Assembly (NCBI RefSeq): GCF_003325375.1
Contig: NZ_CP030862.1
Coordinates: 5,337,501 to 5,401,500, forward strand
Reading direction: 5' to 3'
Length of the DNA: 64,000 bases
DNA from: Streptomyces globosus
Lineage (GTDB): Bacteria; Actinomycetota; Actinomycetes; Streptomycetales; Streptomycetaceae
Shown in pieces: positions 1 through 7,144 of the stretch (the first letter of the stretch is position 1; every line of letters begins with the position of its first letter). The notes under the pieces are model-generated. The model did not search any database. It saw nothing but the letters and a program-made list of their open reading frames with translations, and had not been told where the DNA came from. Made by a program: the position numbers and the translations under genes.

Positions 1-234
1 TGCCGTGAGCACCCCTGCGGCGGTCTCGGCGGCCAGGCCGGGGGCCGCCTCGACGGGCCCTGCGGCGGGCTCGCCGAGGAGGGCGCGGACCGGGTCCGCC
101 GGGCCGGCGAGGGCCGCCGCGTCCGCGCGGAGCAGCAGGACGCGCTGCCCGGTGCGGGCCGCGGCGGCTGCGGCGGCCGCGGCGACGGTGGTCCGCCCGG
201 CCCCGCCGGGGCCGGTGACGAGCAGGATGTGCAC
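1..234 (-). CDS. ArsA-like P-loop ATPase, N-terminal part (runs off the window)
   Basis: The first 78 codons of a gene that leaves the window. A GTG start lies 5 bases after the stop of the SRPBCC gene. Residues 8-16 read GPGGAGRTT, a P-loop at the very N-terminus, as in the ArsA/Get3/MinD superfamily. The usual P-loop lysines are absent: Arg stands where the nucleotide-binding Lys is expected, and the signature Lys of the deviant Walker A is also missing. An Ala-rich helix and a hydrophobic beta strand (RVLLLRAD) follow, as expected for this fold. The substrate is unknown; actinobacterial relatives are usually called ArsA-family or ion-transporting ATPases without evidence for transport. Only the N-terminus is visible, so the family call is moderate. 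Confidence 0.6.
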   Translation of the reverse strand, partial: MHILLVTGPGGAGRTTVAAAAAAAAARTGQRVLLLRADAAALAGPADPVRALLGEPAAGPVEAAPGLAAETAAGVLTA

Positions 235-239
235 GCCGG

Positions 240-686
240 TCAGGCCGCGGTCGTCTCGACGCGCTTCTTCAGGCCGGCGAGGGCGCGGTCGATGATGACC
301 TTCTCGGCCTTCCTCTTGATCATGCCGAGCATGGGGATCTTGACGTCGACGGTGAGCTGGTAGGTGACCTCGGTGCGCTTGCCGCCGTCGAGGGGGGCCA
401 GCCGGTAGGAGCCGTCGAGCTGGCGGAGCATCTGGGACTTGTCGAGGGTCCAGCTGACCTCGTCGGTGCCGTTCCAGGTGTAGGCGAGGGTGTGGTCGTC
501 GCGGATCGCGCCGGCGTCGAGCAGGAGGCGGACCTTCTGCGCGCGGCCCTGGGCGTCGGCGGCGAGCACCTCGGCCTCCTTGACCTCACCGGTCCACTCG
601 GGGTAGCGGGCGAAGTCGGCGATCACGGCCATGACGTCGGCCGGCGCCGCATCGATCGTGATGCTCGAGCTGGTGTGTTCCGCCAT
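240..686 (-). CDS. SRPBCC (START-like) family protein, polyketide cyclase/dehydratase type
   Basis: A 148-residue cytoplasmic protein spanning one SRPBCC/START-like domain, a helix-grip fold with a deep hydrophobic ligand cavity. The N-terminus SSSITIDAAPADVMAVIADF followed by YPEW is the typical first strand and helix of this family. The C-terminal long helix (IIDRALAGLKKRVE) is also typical. The ATG is chosen over upstream in-frame codons because AGGAG lies about 8 bases before it. It is followed within 5 bases by the ArsA-like ATPase gene, so the two are probably co-transcribed. The ligand cannot be read from the sequence. Confidence 0.85.
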   Translation of the reverse strand: MAEHTSSSITIDAAPADVMAVIADFARYPEWTGEVKEAEVLAADAQGRAQKVRLLLDAGAIRDDHTLAYTWNGTDEVSWTLDKSQMLRQLDGSYRLAPLDGGKRTEVTYQLTVDVKIPMLGMIKRKAEKVIIDRALAGLKKRVETTAA

Positions 687-766
687 CGCGGTCGCTCCTG
701 ACGTGGAGTGTTCGAGGATGTGTGCGGCCTGCGGCCGCCGCGTGCAGGCTACCGTGCGTGCGGAGG

Positions 767-1561
767 TCACCACTCCAGGGCCCAGGGCGTTCCGGTGGAG
801 GCGAAGTGGCCCACGTTCACGCACTCCGTGGACCCGATGCGCATCCGGCGGACCAGCGGCTGGTGGACGTGCCCGAAGAGGGCGTAGCGGGGGCGGGTCC
901 GCCGGATCGCGGCCAGGAGGGCCTCGCTGCCGCGCTCGAAACGGCGGGCGACCGTGTCGTAGCAGAGCTCGGGGACCTCCGGCGGGATGTGCGAGCACAG
1001 CACGTCGACCTCGCCGAGCGCCTCGACCTTGGCGGCGTAGTCCTCCTCGGCGACCTCGTAGGGAGTGCGCATCGGGGAGGGCAGGCCGCCGCCGACGAAG
1101 CCGAAGACGCGGCCGGCGATCTCGACGCGCTGCCCGTCGAGGACGGTGGTGGAGGGGCCGGCGTACTCGGGCCACAGGGCAGGGATGTCGACGTTGCCGT
1201 AGGTGGCGTACGTGGGGTGGGGGAACGCGGCGAACAGGTCGGCGTACTGGCGGCGCACGGCCTCCTCGATCAGCCGTTCGCGGTCCAGGCCTGCCCACAG
1301 CCGGCGCCCGAGCGCGCGGGCCTCCTCGAAGCGGCGCGCGGTGCGCAGCTCGACGATGCGGCGGGCGTTCTCGGTGCCGAAGAGGTCGGGGAGGATGCCG
1401 CGGGAGTGGTCGGCGTAGTCGAGGAAGAGCACCAGGTCGCCGAGGCAGATCAGCGCGTCGGCGCCGTCCCCGGCCCTGGCGAGCGCCTCGGCGTTGCCGT
1501 GTACGTCGCTGACGACGTGGACCCGCGTGCTGCTTTTCCTGCCACCCGTGCTGCCCGTCAT
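767..1561 (-). CDS. calcineurin-like metallophosphoesterase
   Basis: A 264-residue cytoplasmic protein with the metal-binding motifs of the calcineurin-like superfamily in order: DVHGN (D19-x-H21), GDLV (D42), GNVD, a central HIPPE and GHVHQP near the C-terminus. These bind two metal ions and hydrolyse phosphomonoesters or diesters; the substrate is unknown. The length suits a single-domain YfcE-like enzyme. There is no Shine-Dalgarno sequence. TAGGGT sits 6 bases before the ATG, suggesting a leaderless mRNA. It is divergent from the acyl-CoA synthetase gene. Confidence 0.9.
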   Translation of the reverse strand: MTGSTGGRKSSTRVHVVSDVHGNAEALARAGDGADALICLGDLVLFLDYADHSRGILPDLFGTENARRIVELRTARRFEEARALGRRLWAGLDRERLIEEAVRRQYADLFAAFPHPTYATYGNVDIPALWPEYAGPSTTVLDGQRVEIAGRVFGFVGGGLPSPMRTPYEVAEEDYAAKVEALGEVDVLCSHIPPEVPELCYDTVARRFERGSEALLAAIRRTRPRYALFGHVHQPLVRRMRIGSTECVNVGHFASTGTPWALEW

Positions 1562-1567
1562 GGGCCC

Positions 1568-1573
1568 ACCCTA
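1568..1573 (-). promoter_or_regulatory. candidate -10 box of leaderless metallophosphoesterase gene
   Basis: TAGGGT on the minus strand, 6 bases upstream of the ATG. That spacing puts the transcription start on or next to the start codon. No clear -35 hexamer is visible. Confidence 0.5.
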
Positions 1574-1635
1574 GGGGGGTCGGCGCGACGCGGGTAGAGG
1601 CCCTGGCGGCAGGGGTCCTACCTGCGGTTACTTCC

Positions 1636-1657
1636 TAGTCGTTGCTTGGGTCGACTA
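1636..1657. promoter_or_regulatory. inverted repeat upstream of acyl-CoA synthetase
   Basis: TAGTCG and CGACTA separated by 10 bases, in the divergent region between the phosphoesterase and the acyl-CoA synthetase. The arms are perfect and the local A+T content is higher than the surroundings. It could be a repressor operator; the binding protein is unknown. Confidence 0.35.
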
Positions 1658-1722
1658 AGGTCGGCCGGGCAGTGCCGCGCCATGTGACGCACGGAACATC
1701 TGGCCGGTTCCCTCTATCCGGA

Positions 1723-1739
1723 ACCCACTACCGGTGGGT
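1723..1739. promoter_or_regulatory. inverted repeat in the acyl-CoA synthetase leader
   Basis: ACCCAC, five bases, then GTGGGT: a perfect 6-bp inverted repeat ending 51 bases before the chosen TTG start. TetR-type regulators of fatty-acid genes bind sites of this general shape. The sequence alone cannot separate an operator from a small RNA hairpin. Confidence 0.35.
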
Positions 1740-1790
1740 AACGTCCGGTCGGTCCACACGGTGGCGATGGCGCCCAGAGGAGCAGCAGTC

Positions 1791-3587
1791 TTGCGCGAGT
1801 TCAGCCTTCCGGCCCTGTACGAGGTCCCGTCGGACGGGAACCTCACGGATCTCATCCGCCGCAATGCCGCGCAGCATCCGGACACCGCCGTCATGGGCCG
1901 CAAGGCCGGCGGCCGGTGGCAGGACGTGACCGCGCGGGAGTTCCTCGCCGAGGTCCGGGCCGCGGCCAAGGGCCTCATCGCGGCCGGCGTCCGGCCCGGC
2001 GACCGCGTCGCGCTGATCTCCCGCACCCGCTACGAGTGGGTGCTGGCCGACTTCGCGATCTGGTCCGCGGGCGGTGTCACGGTCCCCGTGTACGAGACCA
2101 GCTCGCCCGAGCAGATCCAGTGGATCCTCGGCGACTCCGGCGCCGTCGCGGCGATCGTGGAGGGCCCCGGGCACGCCGAGGCCGTCGCGTCGCTGCGCGA
2201 CCGGCTGCCCGAGCTGCGCGAGGTCTGGCAGATCGAGCAGGGCGCCGTGGAGGCGCTCACCGCGCTCGGCGCGGGGATCACGGACGCGGAGGTCGACGAG
2301 CGCAGCTCGGTCGCCAACGCGGACGACCCCGCCACCATCGTCTACACCTCGGGCACCACCGGCCGCCCCAAGGGCTGCGTGCTCACCCACCGGAACTTCT
2401 TCGCCGAGTGCGGGAACGTGGTGGAGCGGCTGCGGCCGCTGTTCCGCACCGGCGAGTGCTCGGTGCTGCTCTTCCTGCCGGCGGCGCACGTCTTCGGCCG
2501 CCTGGTGGAGGTGGCGGCCGTACTGGCGCCGATCCGCCTGGGCTGCGTACCGGACATCAAGAACCTGACCGACGAACTCCAGTCGTTCCGGCCGACGCTG
2601 ATCCTCGGCGTGCCGCGCGTCTTCGAGAAGGTCTACAACTCGGCGCGCGCCAAGGCGCAGGCCGACGGCAAGGGGAAGATCTTCGACGCCGCCGCGGAGG
2701 CGGCCATCGCGTACAGCCGCGCGCTGGACACCCCGAAGGGCCCGTCCTTCGGCCTGAAGCTCAAGCACAAGGTCTTCTCGAAGCTGGTCTACAGCAAGCT
2801 GCACGCGGTGCTCGGCGGACGCGGCGAGTACGCGATCTCCGGCGGCGCTCCGCTCGGCGAGCGCCTCGGCCACTTCTTCCGCGGCATCGGCTTCACGGTC
2901 CTGGAGGGCTACGGCCTGACGGAATCCTGCGCGGCGACCGCCTTCAACCCGTGGGACCGCCAGAAGATCGGCACGGTCGGGCAGCCGCTGCCCGGCTCGG
3001 TGGTGCGCATCGCCGACGACGGCGAGGTGCTGCTGCACGGCGAGCACGTCTTCTCCGGCTACTGGCAGAACGAGGCGGCGACCGCCGAGGCGCTGACCGA
3101 CGGCTGGTTCCACACCGGGGACGTCGGAACCCTCGACGAGGACGGCTTCCTCGCGATCACCGGCCGGAAGAAGGAGCTGATCGTCACGGCCGGCGGCAAG
3201 AACGTCGCCCCCGCGGTGATCGAGGACCGCATCCGGGCGCACGCGCTGGTAGCCGAGTGCATGGTCGTCGGCGACGCCCGGCCGTTCGTGGCCGCGCTGG
3301 TCACCATCGACGAGGAGTTCCTCGCCCGCTGGGCGGCGGAGAACGGCAAGCCGGCCGGATGCACGGCGGCCGACCTGCGCGAGGACGCGGACCTGATCGC
3401 CGCCGTCCAGAAGGCGGTCGACGACGGCAACGCGGCCGTGTCGAAGGCGGAGTCGGTCCGGAAGTTCCGCATCCTGCCGTCGCAGTTCACGGAGGAGTCG
3501 GGCCACATCACGCCGTCGCTGAAGCTGAAGCGGAACGTCGTGGCGAAGGACTTCGCCGACGAGATCGACGCGCTGTACCGCGCGTAA
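1791..3587 (+). CDS. long-chain fatty acyl-CoA synthetase (AMP-forming, FadD-like)
   Basis: A 598-residue ANL-superfamily enzyme that activates a fatty acid with ATP to acyl-AMP and then to acyl-CoA. Visible motifs are the phosphate loop YTSGTTGRPKG (about residue 184), GYGLTES, the adenosine-binding YWQNE/GWFHTGD and the hinge with the catalytic Lys region GRKKELIVTAGGKNV. The C-terminal tail ending in KLKRNVV fits long-chain acyl-CoA ligases. The TTG start is preferred because GAGGAG lies about 10 bases before it; an upstream in-frame GTG at 1734 falls inside an inverted repeat and has no ribosome-binding site. The gene stands alone and ends in a strong hairpin. Confidence 0.92.
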   Translation: MREFSLPALYEVPSDGNLTDLIRRNAAQHPDTAVMGRKAGGRWQDVTAREFLAEVRAAAKGLIAAGVRPGDRVALISRTRYEWVLADFAIWSAGGVTVPVYETSSPEQIQWILGDSGAVAAIVEGPGHAEAVASLRDRLPELREVWQIEQGAVEALTALGAGITDAEVDERSSVANADDPATIVYTSGTTGRPKGCVLTHRNFFAECGNVVERLRPLFRTGECSVLLFLPAAHVFGRLVEVAAVLAPIRLGCVPDIKNLTDELQSFRPTLILGVPRVFEKVYNSARAKAQADGKGKIFDAAAEAAIAYSRALDTPKGPSFGLKLKHKVFSKLVYSKLHAVLGGRGEYAISGGAPLGERLGHFFRGIGFTVLEGYGLTESCAATAFNPWDRQKIGTVGQPLPGSVVRIADDGEVLLHGEHVFSGYWQNEAATAEALTDGWFHTGDVGTLDEDGFLAITGRKKELIVTAGGKNVAPAVIEDRIRAHALVAECMVVGDARPFVAALVTIDEEFLARWAAENGKPAGCTAADLREDADLIAAVQKAVDDGNAAVSKAESVRKFRILPSQFTEESGHITPSLKLKRNVVAKDFADEIDALYRA

Positions 3588-3602
3588 CCGCCTTGCGCAG
3601 TT

Positions 3603-3647
3603 CCCCGCGCCCCTGATCCCCGGCTCCCGAGCCGAGGGGGCGCGGGG
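3603..3647 (+). terminator. terminator made of a Streptomyces palindromic repeat
   Basis: CCCCGCGCCCC at 3603-3613 pairs with GGGGCGCGGGG at 3637-3647. A second stem, CGGCTC/GAGCCG, lies inside. The left flank (TTGCGCAGTTCCCC, from 3593) belongs to a very common dispersed palindrome of Streptomyces genomes (recognised from memory). It starts 6 bases after the acyl-CoA synthetase stop and probably ends its transcript. Confidence 0.7.
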
Positions 3648-3703
3648 TTCCGCGTTCCCCGGGGCCCGTGCCGAGCCGTCGTACAGCCCGCCGGTGGCCT
3701 GCC

Positions 3704-3723
3704 GCACAGTCCCCCGCGCCCCT
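3704..3723 (+). repeat. half copy of the dispersed GC palindrome
   Basis: The 20 bases resemble the left arm of the element at 3593-3614 (a CAGT followed by a C run and GCGCCCCT) but have no matching right arm nearby. This is a degenerate second copy in the gap before the accessory cassette. Confidence 0.4.
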
Positions 3724-3809
3724 GGCGGAGCCCCCGAATCGTGAAGCAGGGGGAATGCGGAATGCGCACACGCTCCTCGCAGCAGGGCGGTGCCGGCGCT
3801 TCCTGCGCT

Positions 3810-4124
3810 TCAGGCCCAGAACGCGTCGGTGACGGTGATCTGGGGGTCGGCGTGGCGGCGGATGAAAGTGAAGACGAGCCAGCCTCGTCCGCCGGCGAGG
3901 TCGGCGATGTGGGGGCCTCCCGGGCTGGTCGAGGCCAGCGGGCGGACGGTGATCCAGTGCGGTAGGGACGGATCTGCGTCGATCCCCCGGTAGTAGGGAT
4001 CCAAGGCAGTGATCAACTCGGCGCGGGCTGCCGGCACGCCGTCGTCGGGCATGCTCTCGAATTCCTGGAGCGCCTCGACTGTCCAGTCCATCTTCCAGGG
4101 CGGGCGTGGGCAGTCATCCGTCAC
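3810..4124 (-). CDS. RelE/ParE-like putative toxin of a three-gene cassette
   Basis: A 104-residue protein, last in a three-gene minus-strand set behind a Phd-type antitoxin. Its layout fits RelE/ParE: an N-terminal strand and helix (MDWTVEALQEFESMP), a long helix (ARAELITALDPYY), a strand with a basic residue (HWITVRPL), a GPHIADL turn like the G-x-x-x-L region of RelE toxins, and a last pair of strands (WLVFTFIRR, QITVTDAFW). The GTG start overlaps the DUF6247 stop by four bases (GTGA). By analogy the product would be an mRNA interferase or gyrase poison, but no catalytic residue can be assigned, and an inactive relative is possible. Confidence 0.55.
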   Translation of the reverse strand: MTDDCPRPPWKMDWTVEALQEFESMPDDGVPAARAELITALDPYYRGIDADPSLPHWITVRPLASTSPGGPHIADLAGGRGWLVFTFIRRHADPQITVTDAFWA

Positions 4125-4489
4125 CGGCCGGGCTCCGCGCCTGCTGCCCGGTGGCGCAGTCGGCTGTACTCGGCCAGGAGGGCTGCGGATTCCTTCGGGT
4201 CCTCGGATTTCGCCGCCCGGGCTTCGAGGTCGCGCAGGTGGGCTTCGAGGCAGGGGTCGCGGGCGATGGCGTACTGCGTCCACCACAGACGCATGAAGGC
4301 CGGTACCGGGGTGAGATTGAACGTGTCGGCGATCGCCCGACGCCAGTGGGCTTCGAAGTCCGGCAGCAGGTGGGGGGCGTGTTCCTGGATGGCCAGGCGG
4401 AGGGCCTGGGGGGTGCGCTCGGGCATCGGCGGCACACGACGGGGCCGGTCGCCGCCGGGTCCGTCGAAATGGAGGGGCTGGGCTGTCAT
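4121..4489 (-). CDS. DUF6247-like protein, middle gene of the cassette
   Basis: A 122-residue soluble protein. The middle portion (HAPHLLPDFEAHWRRAIADTF followed by LTPVPAFMRLWW) matches my memory of the DUF6247 family of Streptomyces, which has no assigned function. The ATG follows AGGAG with about 9-12 bases between. It lies 32 bases after the antitoxin gene and overlaps the RelE-like gene by four bases, so all three are translated from one message. It may be a third toxin-antitoxin component (chaperone or second antitoxin). That role is inference from position only. Confidence 0.6.
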   Translation of the reverse strand: MTAQPLHFDGPGGDRPRRVPPMPERTPQALRLAIQEHAPHLLPDFEAHWRRAIADTFNLTPVPAFMRLWWTQYAIARDPCLEAHLRDLEARAAKSEDPKESAALLAEYSRLRHRAAGAEPGR

Positions 4490-4521
4490 GGTGGAGGGCT
4501 CCTGGTGTACCTGCGGTCCGG

Positions 4522-4719
4522 TCAGGCGGCGCTCTGCTCGGCGTCGGCGCTTGAGGGACGCTCTGCCATGTACTGCTCGAACCATTCGGCGGGGACCAGG
4601 TAGGCAGGGGTCTTGCCCTTGCGGGTGATCGCGGCCGGCTCGCCGGCGATCCGGGTGCGGTCGAGGATCTCGCCCATCTGCTTGCGGAGGTCGATCGTCG
4701 TGTACGTCTTCGGCTCCAT
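4522..4719 (-). CDS. Phd/YefM-type antitoxin
   Basis: A 65-residue protein with the compact N-terminal DNA-binding fold of Phd/YefM antitoxins: a strand (TYTTIDLRKQ), a helix carrying MGEILDRTR, and a strand (PAAITRKGKTPAYLVP). The helix WFEQYMAERPS follows and would hold the toxin. Such proteins neutralise the partner and repress their own operon. It is first in the cassette; an inverted repeat and a possible -10 box (TAGGTT) lie upstream. The C-terminal part is short for the family (usually 80-90 residues), so toxin contact may be shared with the DUF6247 protein. Confidence 0.8.
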   Translation of the reverse strand: MEPKTYTTIDLRKQMGEILDRTRIAGEPAAITRKGKTPAYLVPAEWFEQYMAERPSSADAEQSAA

Positions 4720-4744
4720 GCCCGCGCCCGTTAGGAAGGCGGGG

Positions 4745-4760
4745 CGGCAGACTGCTGCCG
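4745..4760. promoter_or_regulatory. inverted repeat before the antitoxin gene
   Basis: CGGCAG, four bases, CTGCCG: a perfect 6-bp inverted repeat 26 bases upstream of the antitoxin ATG and downstream of a candidate -10 box (TAGGTT, minus strand, 4789-4794). This is the expected place for an autoregulatory operator. Confidence 0.4.
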
Positions 4761-4803
4761 ACCCGCGGCCTGGCGACCCGGCCCCGCTAACCTAGGCTCC
4801 CGG

Positions 4804-5946
4804 TCAGAGGAGGGCGCGGAGGCGGGTGGCCAGGTGGTCCCAGCGCCACTTCTCCTCGACCCAGGCCCGGCCCCGGTCGCCCATGCGGCGCCGCAGCTCC
4901 GGATCCTCCAGGAGGGCCACGATGCGCTCTGCGGCGTCCGCGGGGTCGCCGCCGCGCACGACCCACCCGGTCTCCCCGTCGAGCACGGCGTCCGGCGCTC
5001 CCCCGGAGTCCCCGGCCACGACCGGCAGCCCCGTGGCGGAGGCCTCCAGGTACACGATGCCGAGGCCTTCGACGTCGAGCCCGCCCCGCCGTGTCCGGCA
5101 CGGCATGGCGAAGACGTCCCCGGCCCCGTAGTGGGCGGGCAGCTCCCCCCACGGCACGGCCCCGGTGAACACCACCGACCGGGCGACCCCGGTGGAGGCC
5201 GCGAGCGCCCGCAGCTCCGCTTCGTAGGGCCCGCCGCCGACGACGAGCAGCACCGCGTCCGGCTGGGCGGCGAGGATCCGCGGCATGGCCTGGATCAGCG
5301 TGTCCTGCCCCTTGCGGGGGACGAGCCGCGAGACGCACACGACGACGGGCCGGTCGGTCAGCCCGAGCCTGGCCCGGATCTCGTCGCCGCCGCTTCCGGG
5401 GTGGAAGGACTTCTCGTCGACGCCGGGCGGCAGTTGCACCATGCGGGCGGCGGCCTGCGGCGTCAGCGCGGAGGCGATCCGGGAGCGGGTGTACTCGCCG
5501 AGGTGGGTGAGGGTGTCGGTGCCCTCGCCGATCCGCCGCAGCAGCTGCCGTGCCGCGGGGAGCTGCGCCCAGCCTGCTTCGTGCCCGTGGGTGGTGGCGA
5601 CGATCCGGCGGGCGCCGGCCCGCCGCAGGGCGGGCGCCATCAGCCCGAGCGGTGCGGCGGCCCCGAACCACACGGATTCGCAGCCGTGTTCGCGCAGCAG
5701 TTCCACGGCCCGCCGGGTGGCGCGCGGCGTCGGCAGCAGCATGGTGGTGCGGTCGCGGACGACGCGGAACGGCTGCTCGGCGTCGAAGGCGGCGGTGGCT
5801 TCGCGGCCTTCGGCGCCGTGCTTCCAGGTGGAGGCGTAGACGACGATCCGGTCGGGGTCGAGCCGCAGCGCCATGTTGTGCAGGAAGGCCTGGATGCCGC
5901 CGGGGCGCGGCGGGAAGTCGTTGGTCACGATCAGCGTCTTGTGCAT
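4804..5946 (-). CDS. GT4 glycosyltransferase, PimB-like phosphatidylinositol mannoside family
   Basis: A 380-residue GT-B enzyme. The N-terminal domain begins LIVTNDFPPRPGGIQAFL, the acceptor-side signature of the PimB'/MshA-like GT4 branch. The C-terminal donor domain has VSRLVPRKGQDTLI and the E-x7-E motif region (EGLGIVYLEASATGLPVVAGDSGG). Family members transfer mannose from GDP-mannose to phosphatidyl-inositol mannosides on the inner membrane face. In this organism the exact acceptor is not shown. The ATG gives full family length. A TACTGT box lies 9 bases upstream. The antitoxin cassette follows on the same strand. Confidence 0.88.
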   Translation of the reverse strand: MHKTLIVTNDFPPRPGGIQAFLHNMALRLDPDRIVVYASTWKHGAEGREATAAFDAEQPFRVVRDRTTMLLPTPRATRRAVELLREHGCESVWFGAAAPLGLMAPALRRAGARRIVATTHGHEAGWAQLPAARQLLRRIGEGTDTLTHLGEYTRSRIASALTPQAAARMVQLPPGVDEKSFHPGSGGDEIRARLGLTDRPVVVCVSRLVPRKGQDTLIQAMPRILAAQPDAVLLVVGGGPYEAELRALAASTGVARSVVFTGAVPWGELPAHYGAGDVFAMPCRTRRGGLDVEGLGIVYLEASATGLPVVAGDSGGAPDAVLDGETGWVVRGGDPADAAERIVALLEDPELRRRMGDRGRAWVEEKWRWDHLATRLRALL

Positions 5947-5981
5947 TGCCTGCCGACAGTACCGGACGACCCGCCGGGCTC

Positions 5982-7097
5982 TCAGGGCGCCGCCGCGAGC
6001 TCGGTGCGCAGCCGCTCGCGCCAGGCCCGTGCGAGTTCCGCCCCGCCGAGCCCGAGCTCCTCGCCCAGGGCGGCGTCCAGCGGTTCCCGCCCGGCCCGCT
6101 CGTAGAGCCGGACGAGGGCGCCGTCCCCCCACCGGTCGGCGATGAGCCGGCAGGCGAGCCAGGCGCCCTCGTAGGCGCGGGCCAGCGCGTCGGGGTCGGT
6201 GCCGAAGGCGAAGTCCCCGTCGGCGGGGAGCCGGGCCGGGAGGTCGCCGCGGCGTACGGCGCGGGCGAGGGCGGGTGCCGCGTCGGCGGGGGCGGTGCGG
6301 GTGCCGCGGTAGGCAGCCCAGTCGGCGAGGCCTTCGGAGAGCCAGAGCGGGGTGCGGTCGGTGGTGGCGGGGCGGGTGGCGACGTGGGCGGCTTCGTGCG
6401 TGAGGACGACGTTCCGCCCGGCGGCGCTGAGCTGGGCGTACGCGGCGGGGTTGACGACGATGCGGTCGGCGGGGGCGGCTGCGCCGCCGGTGCTGCCGGT
6501 GGTGACGGCGGCCATGCCGGTGTAGGCGGCGGGGGGCCGGCCGAGCAGCGCGGCCATCGCTTCCTGCGTCGGGGGGACGAGGACGACGACCCGCCCGGCC
6601 CAGGGCCGCGGCCAGGCGGCCGCCGCGGCGGGGACGGCGCGGTCGGCGTCGGCGGCGACGTCCGCCGGGTCGGGGCCGCCGCGGCCGGCGCGCAGGACGA
6701 GGGCGTGGGCGCCGCGGACGACGTCGAGGGGGCCCTGGTCCCAGGGCTGCGGCGGCGCACCGGGCGCGGCGGCGTCCCCGGTGACGGTCCAGCGCCCGCC
6801 GTCCAGGGTGAGCCGGACCTCGCGGGCGGATCCGGCGGGGGCGGTGTCGTAGCCGTCGATGCGGTAGCGCAGCTCGGCGGTGGCGGTGGCGCGGGGGCCG
6901 TCCCTCCGCACACCGGTGACCTCGTACGCCCACTGCGCGAGCGGGAGTCCGGCCGGGCGGGCGGAGGGCTGCCGGGACCAGGCGGCGACGGCGGTGCGGA
7001 CGTCCCGGTCGGCGGCGTCGGGCGCGGGGGCCGCGGCGCAGCCGGCGGCGAGCACGCACAGGGCGAGCGGTGCGGCGGCGCGGCGGACGGAGGGCAT
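5982..7097 (-). CDS. secreted lipoprotein with HEAAH metallopeptidase-like motif
   Basis: A 371-residue protein with a lipoprotein signal peptide ending in the lipobox LAAGC (Cys about residue 20). The C-terminal half holds VVLTHEAAHVATR followed by LSEGLADW, the HExxH plus downstream Glu arrangement of gluzincin-type proteases (peptidase MA-like). It is probably anchored on the outer membrane face and zinc-dependent; the substrate is unknown. An N-terminal strand-rich region of about 150 residues precedes the peptidase part. TAGGAT lies 6 bases before the ATG, suggesting a leaderless mRNA. It lies 35 bases upstream of the glycosyltransferase gene on the same strand. Confidence 0.75.
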   Translation of the reverse strand: MPSVRRAAAPLALCVLAAGCAAAPAPDAADRDVRTAVAAWSRQPSARPAGLPLAQWAYEVTGVRRDGPRATATAELRYRIDGYDTAPAGSAREVRLTLDGGRWTVTGDAAAPGAPPQPWDQGPLDVVRGAHALVLRAGRGGPDPADVAADADRAVPAAAAAWPRPWAGRVVVLVPPTQEAMAALLGRPPAAYTGMAAVTTGSTGGAAAPADRIVVNPAAYAQLSAAGRNVVLTHEAAHVATRPATTDRTPLWLSEGLADWAAYRGTRTAPADAAPALARAVRRGDLPARLPADGDFAFGTDPDALARAYEGAWLACRLIADRWGDGALVRLYERAGREPLDAALGEELGLGGAELARAWRERLRTELAAAP

Positions 7098-7103
7098 CCG
7101 CCG

Positions 7104-7109
7104 ATCCTA
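7104..7109 (-). promoter_or_regulatory. candidate -10 box of the HEAAH lipoprotein gene
   Basis: TAGGAT on the minus strand, separated from the ATG by 6 bases; there is no ribosome-binding site between them. Confidence 0.5.
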
Positions 7110-7144
7110 GGCCCTGGCGCCGGAGGGGCGCCGGGCCCGCGGTG

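Noticed and set aside
240..1298. A longer minus-strand version of the SRPBCC protein
   Set aside because: The extension overlaps the metallophosphoesterase in another frame; an ATG with AGGAG defines the true start.
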